From positions 1-64,000 of the forward strand of contig JAFKFI010000069.1 in NCBI GenBank assembly GCA_017307285.1: a DNA stretch of 64,000 nucleotides, given 5' to 3'. The notes beneath the pieces are model-generated. The model made no database searches, was not told the origin of the DNA, and worked only from the letters and a program-made list of their open reading frames with translations. This document shows positions 25,282 through 32,811 of this stretch, piece after piece (within the stretch, counting starts at the first letter, position 1; every line of letters begins with the position of its first letter). Origin of the DNA: Alphaproteobacteria bacterium. GTDB taxonomy: Bacteria; Pseudomonadota; Alphaproteobacteria; Acetobacterales; Acetobacteraceae. The translations under genes and the position numbers were made by a program.

Positions 25282-26679
25282 ATGGTCGATCTGACGCGCG
25301 GCTATGACGTGCTGGTGGCGGGTGGCGGCAACGCGGCGCTCTGCGCGGCGATCACTGCGCGGCAGGCGGGCTGCTCGGTGCTGTTGTGCGAGCACGCGCC
25401 GCGCGCGTTCCGGGGCGGCAACAGCCGACACACCCGCAATCTGCGCGCCATGCACGAGAAGCCCAACTCGGTGCTGACCGACGCCTATCTCGAGGACGAG
25501 TACTGGGACGACCTCAAGCGCGTCACCGGCGGCAACACCGACGAGAACCTCGCGCGCATGACGATCCGCGCCTCGTCGGGCGTGTTCGACTTCATGCAGC
25601 AATGCGGCGTGCGCTTTCAGCCGTCGCTCACCGGCACGCTCAACCTCTCGCGCACCAACGCGTTTTTTCTCGGCGGTGGCAAGGCGCTGGTGAACGCCTA
25701 CTATCTCGCCGCCGAGCGCATCGGCGTGGACATCCTGTACGACACGGAAGTCACCGCGCTGCACATGGAGGACGGAGTCGTCCGCTCCGCCTCGTTGACC
25801 AAGAACGGCTACCCGGAGACGGTGAGTGCCCGCTGCGTGGTGGCGAGCGCCGGCGGGTTCCAGGGCAATCTGCAATGGATGCGCGAATACTGGGGCGACG
25901 CGGTGGACAATTTCGTCATTCGCGGCACGCCGTACAATCGCGGGCGCATCCTGAAGAACCTGCTCGACCAGGGCGTCGCGCCGGTGGGCGATCCGACGCA
26001 ATGCCACGCGGTTGCGCTGGACGCGCGCGCGCCGAAATTCGACGGAGGCATCGCGACCCGGCTCGACAGCGTACCGTACAGCATCGTGGTTAACCGCGAC
26101 GGCGACCGCTTCTACGACGAGGGCGAGGACGTCTGGCCTAAGCGATATGCCATCTGGGGCAGGCTGATCGCGCAGCAGCCTGACCAGATCGCGTTTTCCC
26201 TGTTTGACGCGAAATCCGTCCGGCTGTTCATGCCGTCGATCTATCCGGCTATCAAGGCGGACAGCATCGAAGGCGTGGCGGCGCAACTCGGGCTCGACGC
26301 GGCGAAGGTCGCGCGCACGGTCGCCGAGTACAACGCGGCGTCGCCCGGAGAAAATTTCGACGGCTCGAAACTCGATGGCTGCAGCACGCAGGGCCTCACC
26401 CCGCCCAAGACCAACTGGGCGCGCAAGATCGATACGCCGCCCTACTACGGCTACCCGCTGCGGCCGGGCATCACCTTTACCTATCTCGGCGTGCGGGTGA
26501 ACGAGCGCGCGCAGGTGCTGATGGAGGACGGCCGGCCCGCCGGCAACCTGTTTGCCTCCGGCGAGATCATGGCGGGCAATATTCTGGGGCGCGGCTATCT
26601 GGCCGGGTTCGGCATGACGATCGGCACGGTGTTCGGCCGCATCGCGGGCAAGGAGGCGGCGGCCCATGCGCGAAACTGA
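25282..26679 (+). CDS. tcuA: FAD-dependent tricarballylate dehydrogenase-like protein
   Basis: This 465-residue flavoprotein of the fumarate reductase / succinate dehydrogenase flavoprotein group starts with the FAD motif VAGGGNAALCAA. It continues with RGGNSRHTRN (flavin linker region) and ends GEIMAGNILGRGYLAGFGMTIG. The layout and the TcuB-like neighbour match tricarballylate oxidation: TcuA oxidises tricarballylate to cis-aconitate and TcuB reoxidises its flavin. The gene overlaps tcuB by 14 bases. The transporter (tcuC) and regulator (tcuR) of the classical locus are absent here, so the actual substrate could be a related tricarboxylate. Confidence 0.85.
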   Translation: MVDLTRGYDVLVAGGGNAALCAAITARQAGCSVLLCEHAPRAFRGGNSRHTRNLRAMHEKPNSVLTDAYLEDEYWDDLKRVTGGNTDENLARMTIRASSGVFDFMQQCGVRFQPSLTGTLNLSRTNAFFLGGGKALVNAYYLAAERIGVDILYDTEVTALHMEDGVVRSASLTKNGYPETVSARCVVASAGGFQGNLQWMREYWGDAVDNFVIRGTPYNRGRILKNLLDQGVAPVGDPTQCHAVALDARAPKFDGGIATRLDSVPYSIVVNRDGDRFYDEGEDVWPKRYAIWGRLIAQQPDQIAFSLFDAKSVRLFMPSIYPAIKADSIEGVAAQLGLDAAKVARTVAEYNAASPGENFDGSKLDGCSTQGLTPPKTNWARKIDTPPYYGYPLRPGITFTYLGVRVNERAQVLMEDGRPAGNLFASGEIMAGNILGRGYLAGFGMTIGTVFGRIAGKEAAAHARN

Positions 26680-27769
26680 GGCGGTCGCGGATGCGCGTCG
26701 CTACATGGAAATCTGCAATGGGTGCCGCTACTGCGAGGGCTTCTGCGCGGTGTTCCCGGCGATGGAATTGCGGCGCGAGTTCGCCGCCGCCGATCTGAGC
26801 TATCTCGCCAATCTCTGCCACAACTGCATGGGCTGCTTTTACGCCTGCCAATACGCGCCGCCGCACGAATTCGGCGTCAACGTGCCGCGCGCATTTTCTC
26901 TCGTCCGTGCCGAGAGCTACGAGCAATACGCCTGGCCGGCGCCGCTCGCCCGCGCCTTCCAGCGCAACGGCGTGGTGGTGTCGCTGGTTGCCGCTGCCTC
27001 GATCGCGCTGGTGCTGATCCTCGTCACCGCGCTGCAGTCGCCCGAGGCGTTGTACGCCGCGCACCCCGTATTGCCCGGCGCATTCTACGCCGTGATCCCG
27101 CTATGGATCATGCAGGTGCTCGGGCTCGTCACCTTTCTGTTCGCCCTGCTCGCGCTGGCAATGGGCGGCGCGAATTTCTGGCGCGACACGGGTGCCGAGC
27201 GCGTCGGCGCTGGTGCCGTGTTGCGTGCATTGTGGGACGTGCTGAGCCTGCGCAATCTCGGCGGCGGCGGACACGGTTGCAACGATCGCGACGAGCGCTT
27301 CTCGATGACGCGCCGCTGGCTGCACCACGCGATGTTCTACGGCTTCTTTCTCTGCTTCGCCGCCACCTGCACGGGGTTCGTGTATCACGCATTCCTGGGT
27401 TGGCACGCACCGTACCCGCTGCTGAGCGCGCCCGTGGTACTCGGGACCGTGGGCGGCGTGCTGCTGATCGTCGGCACGGTTGGGTTGTTCGCGATGAAGC
27501 TGATCGGCGACCCCGCACCGGCCGCGCGCCGGCTGCTCGGGGCGGACGTGGCGCTACTGATGCTGCTGGCACTGACCTCGCTCACCGGCCTCGTGCTGCT
27601 GGCGTTGCGTGGCACCGGTGCAATGGGCATCGCCCTCGCGGTGCATCTCGGCTTCATTCTCGCGCTGTTCCTGCTGCTGCCCTACAGCAAGATGGTACAC
27701 GGCGTGTATCGCTCGCTCGCTCTGTTGCGCAACGCGGCCGAGCGGCGGGGCGTACCGGAGAACCCGTAG
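26666..27769 (+). CDS. tcuB: Tricarballylate utilisation iron-sulfur membrane protein
   Basis: This 367-residue membrane protein has an N-terminal iron-sulfur region with two cysteine clusters (CNGCRYCEGFC and CHNCMGCFYAC), compatible with two 4Fe-4S centres. Several helices follow, including one b-type-like histidine-containing stretch (RRWLHHAMFYGFFLCF). It is the partner that passes electrons from TcuA to the quinone pool. Coding overlap with tcuA implies co-translation. It is followed after five bases by the convergent Uma2 gene. Confidence 0.87.
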   Translation: MRETEAVADARRYMEICNGCRYCEGFCAVFPAMELRREFAAADLSYLANLCHNCMGCFYACQYAPPHEFGVNVPRAFSLVRAESYEQYAWPAPLARAFQRNGVVVSLVAAASIALVLILVTALQSPEALYAAHPVLPGAFYAVIPLWIMQVLGLVTFLFALLALAMGGANFWRDTGAERVGAGAVLRALWDVLSLRNLGGGGHGCNDRDERFSMTRRWLHHAMFYGFFLCFAATCTGFVYHAFLGWHAPYPLLSAPVVLGTVGGVLLIVGTVGLFAMKLIGDPAPAARRLLGADVALLMLLALTSLTGLVLLALRGTGAMGIALAVHLGFILALFLLLPYSKMVHGVYRSLALLRNAAERRGVPENP

Positions 27770-27774
27770 CTAGG

Positions 27775-28359
27775 CTACCGCGCGGCCAGTCGTGTCGTGC
27801 GATAGAGCGCGCGCAGCGGACAGGTGAAGCCTATGCAGTCGAGCGCGAGCGTGTCGTCCGGGCCGATCCGCGCCGGCTCGCCCGGCCAGCTTCCGTCGGA
27901 CAGGCGACGCAGCAGATCGGCGCCGATCTCGGCGCTGCGCACGACCAGGATCTCGCGCACGCTCGGGATGGTGACGTAGGTCCAGACATTCGACCATGTT
28001 TCCGCCTTGTTGCTCGGCGAGAGGATTTCGATAATCACCACAGGGTCTTCGAGCGTGGCTTCCTCGGTGACATATTCCGAGCACGTCACGGCGAGATCGG
28101 GGACACGGACGTTGTGCGCGGCCCGGACGCGGGGCACGATTCCCGGGTCCGATACAACGCTGCAGGGGCCGCCGCGCTCCATTAGATGGCCTCGGATCAA
28201 TCCGCCGAGTTCGATCTGGATTGCCCCATGTGTGCGGCTGGCGGGAGCCATCATCTGTGGCTCGCCATCAGCCAACTGCCACCGGCTCTCGCCGGGCACA
28301 CTCCAAGCGAGGAATTCGGTGACAGACATAAATGCGGGAACCTTCGGAAGGGCAACCAT
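27775..28359 (-). CDS. Uma2 family endonuclease-like protein (DUF820)
   Basis: This 194-residue protein is of the Uma2 (DUF820) family, whose PD-(D/E)xK nuclease fold is inferred from structure. The PDLAVTCSE and VIIEILSPSNKAETW segments carry the putative acidic residues, and ESRWQLADGEPQMMAPAS is the family front. No biological role is established. It stands directly downstream of nusG, where rplK would usually be. The ATG at 28359 lies 23 bases after the nusG stop, so it may be read from the secE-nusG transcript. Confidence 0.85.
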   Translation of the reverse strand: MVALPKVPAFMSVTEFLAWSVPGESRWQLADGEPQMMAPASRTHGAIQIELGGLIRGHLMERGGPCSVVSDPGIVPRVRAAHNVRVPDLAVTCSEYVTEEATLEDPVVIIEILSPSNKAETWSNVWTYVTIPSVREILVVRSAEIGADLLRRLSDGSWPGEPARIGPDDTLALDCIGFTCPLRALYRTTRLAAR

Positions 28360-28382
28360 GCGATCATCCTACCACGGATCGC

Positions 28383-28913
28383 TCATGCCTTTTCCACCTG
28401 GTTGTACTCCAATTCCACCGGCGTCGAGCGGCCGAAGATGGAGACGCTGACCTTCACGCGGCCCTTCTCCTCGTCCACCTCCTCGACCGTGCCGTTAAAG
28501 CTGGTGAACGGGCCGTCGGCGACGCGGACCTGCTCGCCAACCTCGAACAGGACGGCGGGACGGGGACGCTCCACGCCCTCCTGGGTCTGCTTCATGATGC
28601 GCTCGGCCTCGGCCTCGCTGATCGGGCTCGGGCGCAGCTTGGTGCCGAGAAAGCCTGTCACTTTGGGAGTGTTCTTCACCAGGTGCCAGGCGTCGTCGGT
28701 GAGGTCCATCTTCACCAGCACGTAGCCGGGGAAGAACTTGTGCTCGGCGTTGACCTTCTGGCCGCGCCGCACCTCGACCACCTGCTCGGACGGCACCAGC
28801 ACCTCGTCGAACTGCTCGGCCAGCCCCTTGGAGGCGGCCTGCTCCTTGATCTGCTGGGCGATCTTCTTCTCGAAGCCCGAGTAGACGTGGACCACGTACC
28901 AACGCTTGGCCAT
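28383..28913 (-). CDS. nusG: Transcription termination/antitermination protein NusG
   Basis: This 176-residue NusG has the NGN domain ([20 protein letters not shown], then [14 protein letters not shown]) and a C-terminal KOW domain ([17 protein letters not shown]). It binds RNA polymerase, suppresses pausing and links transcription with ribosomes and Rho. GAGGAGG precedes the ATG. It follows secE within 12 bases on the same strand. The ribosomal protein operon (rplK, rplA) that commonly follows is missing; a Uma2 gene sits there instead. Confidence 0.97.
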   Translation of the reverse strand: MAKRWYVVHVYSGFEKKIAQQIKEQAASKGLAEQFDEVLVPSEQVVEVRRGQKVNAEHKFFPGYVLVKMDLTDDAWHLVKNTPKVTGFLGTKLRPSPISEAEAERIMKQTQEGVERPRPAVLFEVGEQVRVADGPFTSFNGTVEEVDEEKGRVKVSVSIFGRSTPVELEYNQVEKA

Positions 28914-28925
28914 GAATGAACCTCC

Positions 28926-29120
28926 TCAGATCCCGGCAGCGAAGAGCGCGCGCACGCCGATGCCGATGACCTGATCGACCGCCAGGAAGAAGACCGCGGC
29001 AAGTGCGACCATCGCGATCACCAGGCCGGTCGTTACCAGCGTCTCCTTGCGCGTCGGCCAGGTGACTTTCGACACCTCGCTGCGCACCTCACGCACAAAT
29101 CTCGCCGGATCGACCGCCAC
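28926..29120 (-). CDS. secE: Preprotein translocase subunit SecE
   Basis: This 64-residue SecE is the single-helix form typical of alphaproteobacteria. The amphipathic RFVREVRSEVSKVTWPTRKE is followed by the transmembrane helix TTGLVIAMVALAAVFFLAVDQVIG. It clamps SecY in the translocon. The start is GTG at 29120, with AAGGGAG upstream. It is located between tRNA-Trp and nusG, the usual order. Confidence 0.95.
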   Translation of the reverse strand: MAVDPARFVREVRSEVSKVTWPTRKETLVTTGLVIAMVALAAVFFLAVDQVIGIGVRALFAAGI

Positions 29121-29204
29121 GAAAGCAACTCCCTTGTCGCGAAATGGGCTTTAGCACCGCGCGCGTCCCGCGGGAACGCGCCGCCTACGGGGGCTGCGTG
29201 TTCC

Positions 29205-29281
29205 TGGCAGGGGTGGAGGGTCTCGAACCCCCAGCCTCCGGTTTTGGAGACCGGCGCTCTAGCCAATTGAGCTACACCCCT
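29205..29281 (-). tRNA. trnW: tRNA-Trp (anticodon CCA)
   Basis: A complete cloverleaf reads from 29281 down to 29205. The acceptor AGGGGTG pairs with CACCCCT, the anticodon loop is CTCCAAA with CCA, the T-arm is GGGTTCGAGACCC, and the CCA tail is encoded. It sits immediately upstream of secE, as in many proteobacteria. Confidence 0.96.
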
Positions 29282-29405
29282 GCACGGCACAGCCGCTCCT
29301 CCGCCGGAGGAAGCCGGACGCGCAGGGGGCGTATGAAGAGCGCGAGAGGCCCCATGTCAAGAGTTGCGACTGCCAGTGGGCGACTGCGGGAGCTCTGGGC
29401 GGCAT

Positions 29406-29479
29406 TGGAGCGGGTGACGGGGATCGAACCCGCACAACCAGCTTGGAAGGCTGGGGCTCTACCATTGAGCTACACCCGC
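29406..29479 (-). tRNA. trnG: tRNA-Gly (anticodon TCC)
   Basis: The cloverleaf has the acceptor GCGGGTG paired with CACCCGC, an anticodon stem CCAGC/GCTGG around CTTCCAA, a T-loop GGTTCGATCC and an encoded CCA. It lies between tRNA-Trp and a PEP-CTERM-like gene. Confidence 0.96.
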
Positions 29480-29546
29480 GCCGCGCTCCCCGACTATTAC
29501 CGCAGGGGCCGCCATGCGCAAAGCTGCAACGCTCTCCGGACGAGAC

Positions 29547-30227
29547 TTACACGTCGCCGGGTGGAGGCGCCCGGTCGGCTATGGGACGGAGGGATTGGCG
29601 CCAGAAGCGGCGACGGGCCGCCCAGGCCACGCCGCTCGCCGCAGCCAGCAGCACGAGACCGATCGCCGGCTCCGGAATGTCGCCGCGCGGCCTCGGCGGC
29701 GCCGGCTGCGGTGCCGGCGGCGGCGGGAACGGCTCGGGCGGCCCCACATCTGGAGGCGGTGGAGGCAGCGCGTCCGGGGGAGGTTGAGACAGGGCGGGTG
29801 GCTGGGGCGGGGGGAGACTAACGTTCTGCGACAGCCACGGGGTGCCGAGACCCTGGGGCGGAGCGAAAGCGCCGAAACCCTGGAGAGCGCCGGCGGTGCC
29901 GGCCTCCGAAGGGTCGAACTGTCCGGTCGGCCCTGCCGCGCCGGCACTGGCAAAGATGGCGGGCGGCGACGGCGGTGGCGCCAGCGCCTCCCCCGCCGTG
30001 ACGCCGAGCGCCGCCACGCCAGCCCCCATCAAGCCCGCACCAACCGCGTGACAGACAAGTTCGACCCGCGGGGAGATGTGGCGGGGCACGTGATGCGAGG
30101 CGCGGGAAACCCGATGGGAAGCATGTGAGACATGCCGCCGAACGCCACGAAAGGGTCCATGCACCGCCCCGCGGGCAACGTGCCGAACCACCTCAGAACA
30201 AACTGTGACGAAAGCAGGGATCGACAT
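29547..30227 (-). CDS. Proline-rich protein with PEP-CTERM-like tail
   Basis: This 226-residue protein has a His/Arg-rich front (about residues 15-52) and one hydrophobic segment (VCHAVGAGLMGAGVAALGVT). A long Pro-rich stretch (PPPDALPPPPPDVGPPEPF) leads to the tail IPEPAIGLVLLAAASGVAWAARRR, which fits the PEP-CTERM pattern of PEP, hydrophobic helix and arginine cluster. It is therefore likely to be processed by an exosortase elsewhere in the genome. The start at 30227 is not supported by a strong ribosome site. It occupies the space between tRNA-Gly and tRNA-Tyr, where tRNA-Thr and tuf are common relatives. The function is unknown. Confidence 0.6.
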   Translation of the reverse strand: MSIPAFVTVCSEVVRHVARGAVHGPFRGVRRHVSHASHRVSRASHHVPRHISPRVELVCHAVGAGLMGAGVAALGVTAGEALAPPPSPPAIFASAGAAGPTGQFDPSEAGTAGALQGFGAFAPPQGLGTPWLSQNVSLPPPQPPALSQPPPDALPPPPPDVGPPEPFPPPPAPQPAPPRPRGDIPEPAIGLVLLAAASGVAWAARRRFWRQSLRPIADRAPPPGDV

Positions 30228-30347
30228 TTGGGGCCGCTTCGTGGAGGCGCGAGCGCGCCAGCGGCACCTTCGGCGAAGTTCGTTAACAGTTGGTTCAATA
30301 TTCCCTTAAGGACGATTAATTATGGCGTCCTTACGAAAATCTAATAA

Positions 30348-30433
30348 TGGTGGAGGGGGTTGGATTCGAACCAACGTAGGCGTACGCCAGCGGATTTACA
30401 GTCCGCCCCCTTTAGCCACTCGGGCACCCCTCC
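30348..30433 (-). tRNA. trnY: tRNA-Tyr (anticodon GTA)
   Basis: This is an 86-base class II tRNA with the acceptor GGAGGGG, the anticodon loop CTGTAAA (GTA), a long variable arm (CTGGCGTACGCC region), the T-arm GTTGGTTCGAATCCAAC and an encoded CCA. It is divergent from rlmB. Confidence 0.96.
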
Positions 30434-30540
30434 GCCGAAGGCGCGCATAATTGCCATTGTCCGGCAGTTGTCAACGAACTCCGGCGAGACCGACGCCAGT
30501 GCCTGGGCAGCCGGCGCCGGGGCCGCTATACCCGACTGCA

Positions 30541-31581
30541 ATGAAACCTCCCCATTCCGGCCGACCCGGCGGCCCCGGCCGCCCACCCTCCGACCACGGC
30601 CCCCGCCGGCCGCAAGGTCCGCGCCCCTCCCAGGGTGGGCACCAAGGCGACTCGCGCCCGCACGGGCATGGTCCGCGACATGAAGGGTCGCCAGGCCGGC
30701 CGACGCAAGGCGAGCGGCGGGACGAGCGATCCCACGGCAAGCCGTTTCACGCCCGACCGGCGCACGGGCAGCAGCCGCATGGCGGCTCGCACCAGGGACC
30801 GCGCGGCGGGGGGGAGTATCGCCGCCCGCGAGGCGAACCCGGCGCGACACGCCCGCCAGAGGCGCCGCGTGGCACGGTATGGATCTACGGCCAGCATGCG
30901 GTCGCGGCGGCGCTGGCCAACCCGGCACGACGGCTGCGCCGGCTGGTGCTGACCGAGGAGGCCGAGCAGAGCCTGGCCCAGCGCCTGCCGCAACCCTGGC
31001 CGCTGCAGCCCGAGCGTACCGAGCGCGCCCGCGTTGATCATCTCCTGGGGCGCGACGCCGTACATCAGGGCGCGGCACTGCTCGCCGACCTGCTGCCCAC
31101 GCCCTCGCTACAGCACGCGCTCGAGCGGCCGGGGCCGCTGCTGGTGCTCGACCAAGTGACTGATCCGCGCAACGTGGGCGCCATCCTGCGGTCGGCGGCG
31201 GCGTTCGGCGTGGCGGCGGTCATCACGCAGGACCGCAACGCCCCAGAGGAAACCGGCTCGCTCGCCAAGGCCGCCTCGGGGGCGCTCGAGACCGTGCCGC
31301 TGCTCCGTGCCGTCAACATTGCCCGCACCTTGATCGCGCTGAAGGCGGCGGGTTGCTGGGTGGTCGGGCTCGATGCCGGCGTCGGCAATCCGCTGTCCGG
31401 TCCCGCGCTCGCCGAGCGCCGCGCCGCCCTGGTGCTGGGCGCCGAGGGCGAGGGGCTGCGGCGCCTCACCCGCGAGACCTGCGACGAGGTCGCGGTCCTG
31501 ACCATGCCGGGCGTGATGGAAAGCCTCAACGTCTCCGCCGCCGCCGCGGTGGCCCTTTACGAACTCGCGAGACGCGCATGA
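30541..31581 (+). CDS. rlmB: 23S rRNA (guanosine-2251-2'-O)-methyltransferase
   Basis: This 346-residue SpoU-class methyltransferase 2'-O-methylates 23S rRNA at Gm2251 (E. coli numbering). The substrate-binding domain begins WIYGQHAVAAAL. The SPOUT domain shows DPRNVGAILRSAA, LGAEGEGL and SLNVSAAAAVAL, which form the S-adenosylmethionine knot. The first 110 residues or so are a disordered tail very rich in G, P, R, H and Q, much longer than in E. coli RlmB. Its stop overlaps the start of the next gene (ATGA). Such basic tails may aid RNA binding, which is inference. Confidence 0.9.
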   Translation: MKPPHSGRPGGPGRPPSDHGPRRPQGPRPSQGGHQGDSRPHGHGPRHEGSPGRPTQGERRDERSHGKPFHARPAHGQQPHGGSHQGPRGGGEYRRPRGEPGATRPPEAPRGTVWIYGQHAVAAALANPARRLRRLVLTEEAEQSLAQRLPQPWPLQPERTERARVDHLLGRDAVHQGAALLADLLPTPSLQHALERPGPLLVLDQVTDPRNVGAILRSAAAFGVAAVITQDRNAPEETGSLAKAASGALETVPLLRAVNIARTLIALKAAGCWVVGLDAGVGNPLSGPALAERRAALVLGAEGEGLRRLTRETCDEVAVLTMPGVMESLNVSAAAAVALYELARRA

Positions 31582-32360
31582 GCTTCGACGCGGAACGAGT
31601 GGCCGAACTGATCATGGAGACCCGACTGCGGCGCGGGCGCATGAAGAAGTTGCCGCCCGATGTGGCGCCCACCACCGCTGCCGAGGGTGCCTCGGCGCAG
31701 GCCGCTCTGGCGCGCCGGACGGGTGCCATGCCGCCGGCCGGCTTCAAAATCGGTGCGACGGCCAAGCGGATGCAGAACTATCTCGGCCTGAGCGGCCCAG
31801 TTGCCGGCTTCATGCCCTCGGCTGGGCTGCATCCGAGCGGCGTCGCGTTGCCTTTTGCCAGCTTCACCAACCCCGGCGTGGAATGCGAGCTTCTGGTGCG
31901 GCTGGCCCGCGACCTGCCGCCGGGGCCATGTACCCAGGAGCAGGCACGAGCCGCAGTGGGCGCGCTGTTCGCCGGCATCGAGATCGTCGAGAACCGCTAC
32001 GCCGACGACCTCGCCGCAATCGGCGTGCCGAGCCTGATGGCCGACCAAGTGTACCATGCCGCCTGCATCGCGGGCGATCCGCCGCCGGACTGGCAAGCCC
32101 TCGATGTCGCGGCGCTCGCCGGCCGCATGACGGTGAACGGCGAATTCTGCGGCGAAGGGCTCGGGGCCGATCTGCTCGGCCATCCGTTGAACAGCCTGGC
32201 GTGGCTCGCGGGTTCGGTGGAGGCGGCGGCGTTCGGCGGATTGCGGGCGGGACAAGTGGTGATGCTAGGCAGCGTGACGCCGCCGATCTGGCTCGATGGG
32301 CCATCGACGGTGACGGTCGCGTTCACCTCGCTGCCACCCGTCGAGGTGCGGCTCACGTAG
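31578..32360 (+). CDS. 2-keto-4-pentenoate hydratase-like protein (MhpD/HpaG family)
   Basis: This 260-residue member of the fumarylacetoacetate-hydrolase-related hydratase family is similar to 2-hydroxypenta-2,4-dienoate hydratase. PAGFKIGATAKRMQ, the metal-site segment FTNPGVECELLVRLARDL, GIEIVENRYAD and the late VMLGSVTPPIWL are characteristic. It is expected to add water to a dienoate in meta-cleavage pathways, with Mg2+ or Mn2+. The start at 31578 overlaps the rlmB stop, an unusual partnership. No other meta-cleavage gene is adjacent. Confidence 0.82.
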   Translation: MSFDAERVAELIMETRLRRGRMKKLPPDVAPTTAAEGASAQAALARRTGAMPPAGFKIGATAKRMQNYLGLSGPVAGFMPSAGLHPSGVALPFASFTNPGVECELLVRLARDLPPGPCTQEQARAAVGALFAGIEIVENRYADDLAAIGVPSLMADQVYHAACIAGDPPPDWQALDVAALAGRMTVNGEFCGEGLGADLLGHPLNSLAWLAGSVEAAAFGGLRAGQVVMLGSVTPPIWLDGPSTVTVAFTSLPPVEVRLT

Positions 32361-32489
32361 TCGTGTGCCACCCGGCCAACGCCGTGTTAACCTGAGCGGG
32401 CGATACTCGCCCATCGGCCGCATGCGTCCCGTGATGCCGCGGCACTAATCCGCAATCGCCAAAAGGGCCCGACTCCCGGAAAAAGCATC

Positions 32490-32714
32490 ATGCTTTCCGA
32501 CTGGAACCTGCTCTCTGACGATCTGCAGCTCACGCTATCGCGGGCTGCCCTCGGCCGGGCGGCGGAACTGCTCGCCGAACAGGCCGAGACCCTCGCGCGT
32601 GAGATCGAGGCCGGGCACTTGGCCGATCGCGGCGGCCCGGATGCGCTCCGTCTGTTCGCGGCAGTCATCCGCGTCACCGGCCAAGACGAACTCGCGATGG
32701 CGGGACACGCTTGA
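32490..32714 (+). CDS. Small hypothetical helical protein
   Basis: This 74-residue protein, MLSDWNLLSDDLQLTLSRAA followed by GRAAELLAEQAETLAREIEAG, is predicted almost entirely helical and acidic, without a signal or membrane segment. I recognise no named family. The start ATG at 32490 has only a weak ribosome site. It ends before a strong palindrome in the gap shared with the convergent protease gene. Confidence 0.5.
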   Translation: MLSDWNLLSDDLQLTLSRAALGRAAELLAEQAETLAREIEAGHLADRGGPDALRLFAAVIRVTGQDELAMAGHA

Positions 32715-32721
32715 ACAAAAT

Positions 32722-32764
32722 ACCCCCTCTCCACCGCCTGGGGAAACGGCGGGGAAGAGGGGGT
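32722..32764. terminator. Strong inverted repeat between convergent genes
   Basis: ACCCCCTCT at 32722-32730 pairs perfectly with AGAGGGGGT at 32756-32764, and CCGCC at 32734-32738 pairs with GGCGG at 32748-32752. An AAAA run precedes it on the plus strand. The site lies between genes converging from 32714 and 32812, so a bidirectional terminator is plausible. It resembles the element at 31-66. Confidence 0.6.
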
Positions 32765-32811
32765 GAGGAGGGGCGCCAATCGCGAGGGGCGCCCGCTCGA
32801 ACGCGACGACG

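Noticed and set aside
25135-26667. A 510-residue open frame opposite tcuA
   Set aside because: Antisense shadow. tcuA carries FAD motifs and has a coupled partner.
27775-28359. Reading the Uma2 gene as a transposase or mobile element
   Set aside because: No inverted repeats, target duplications or recombinase motifs are adjacent. The family is a stand-alone nuclease-fold protein.
30305-30320. A CtrA-like TTAA-N-TTAA site near the tRNA-Tyr gene
   Set aside because: The spacing is six bases instead of seven and the region is simply AT-rich.
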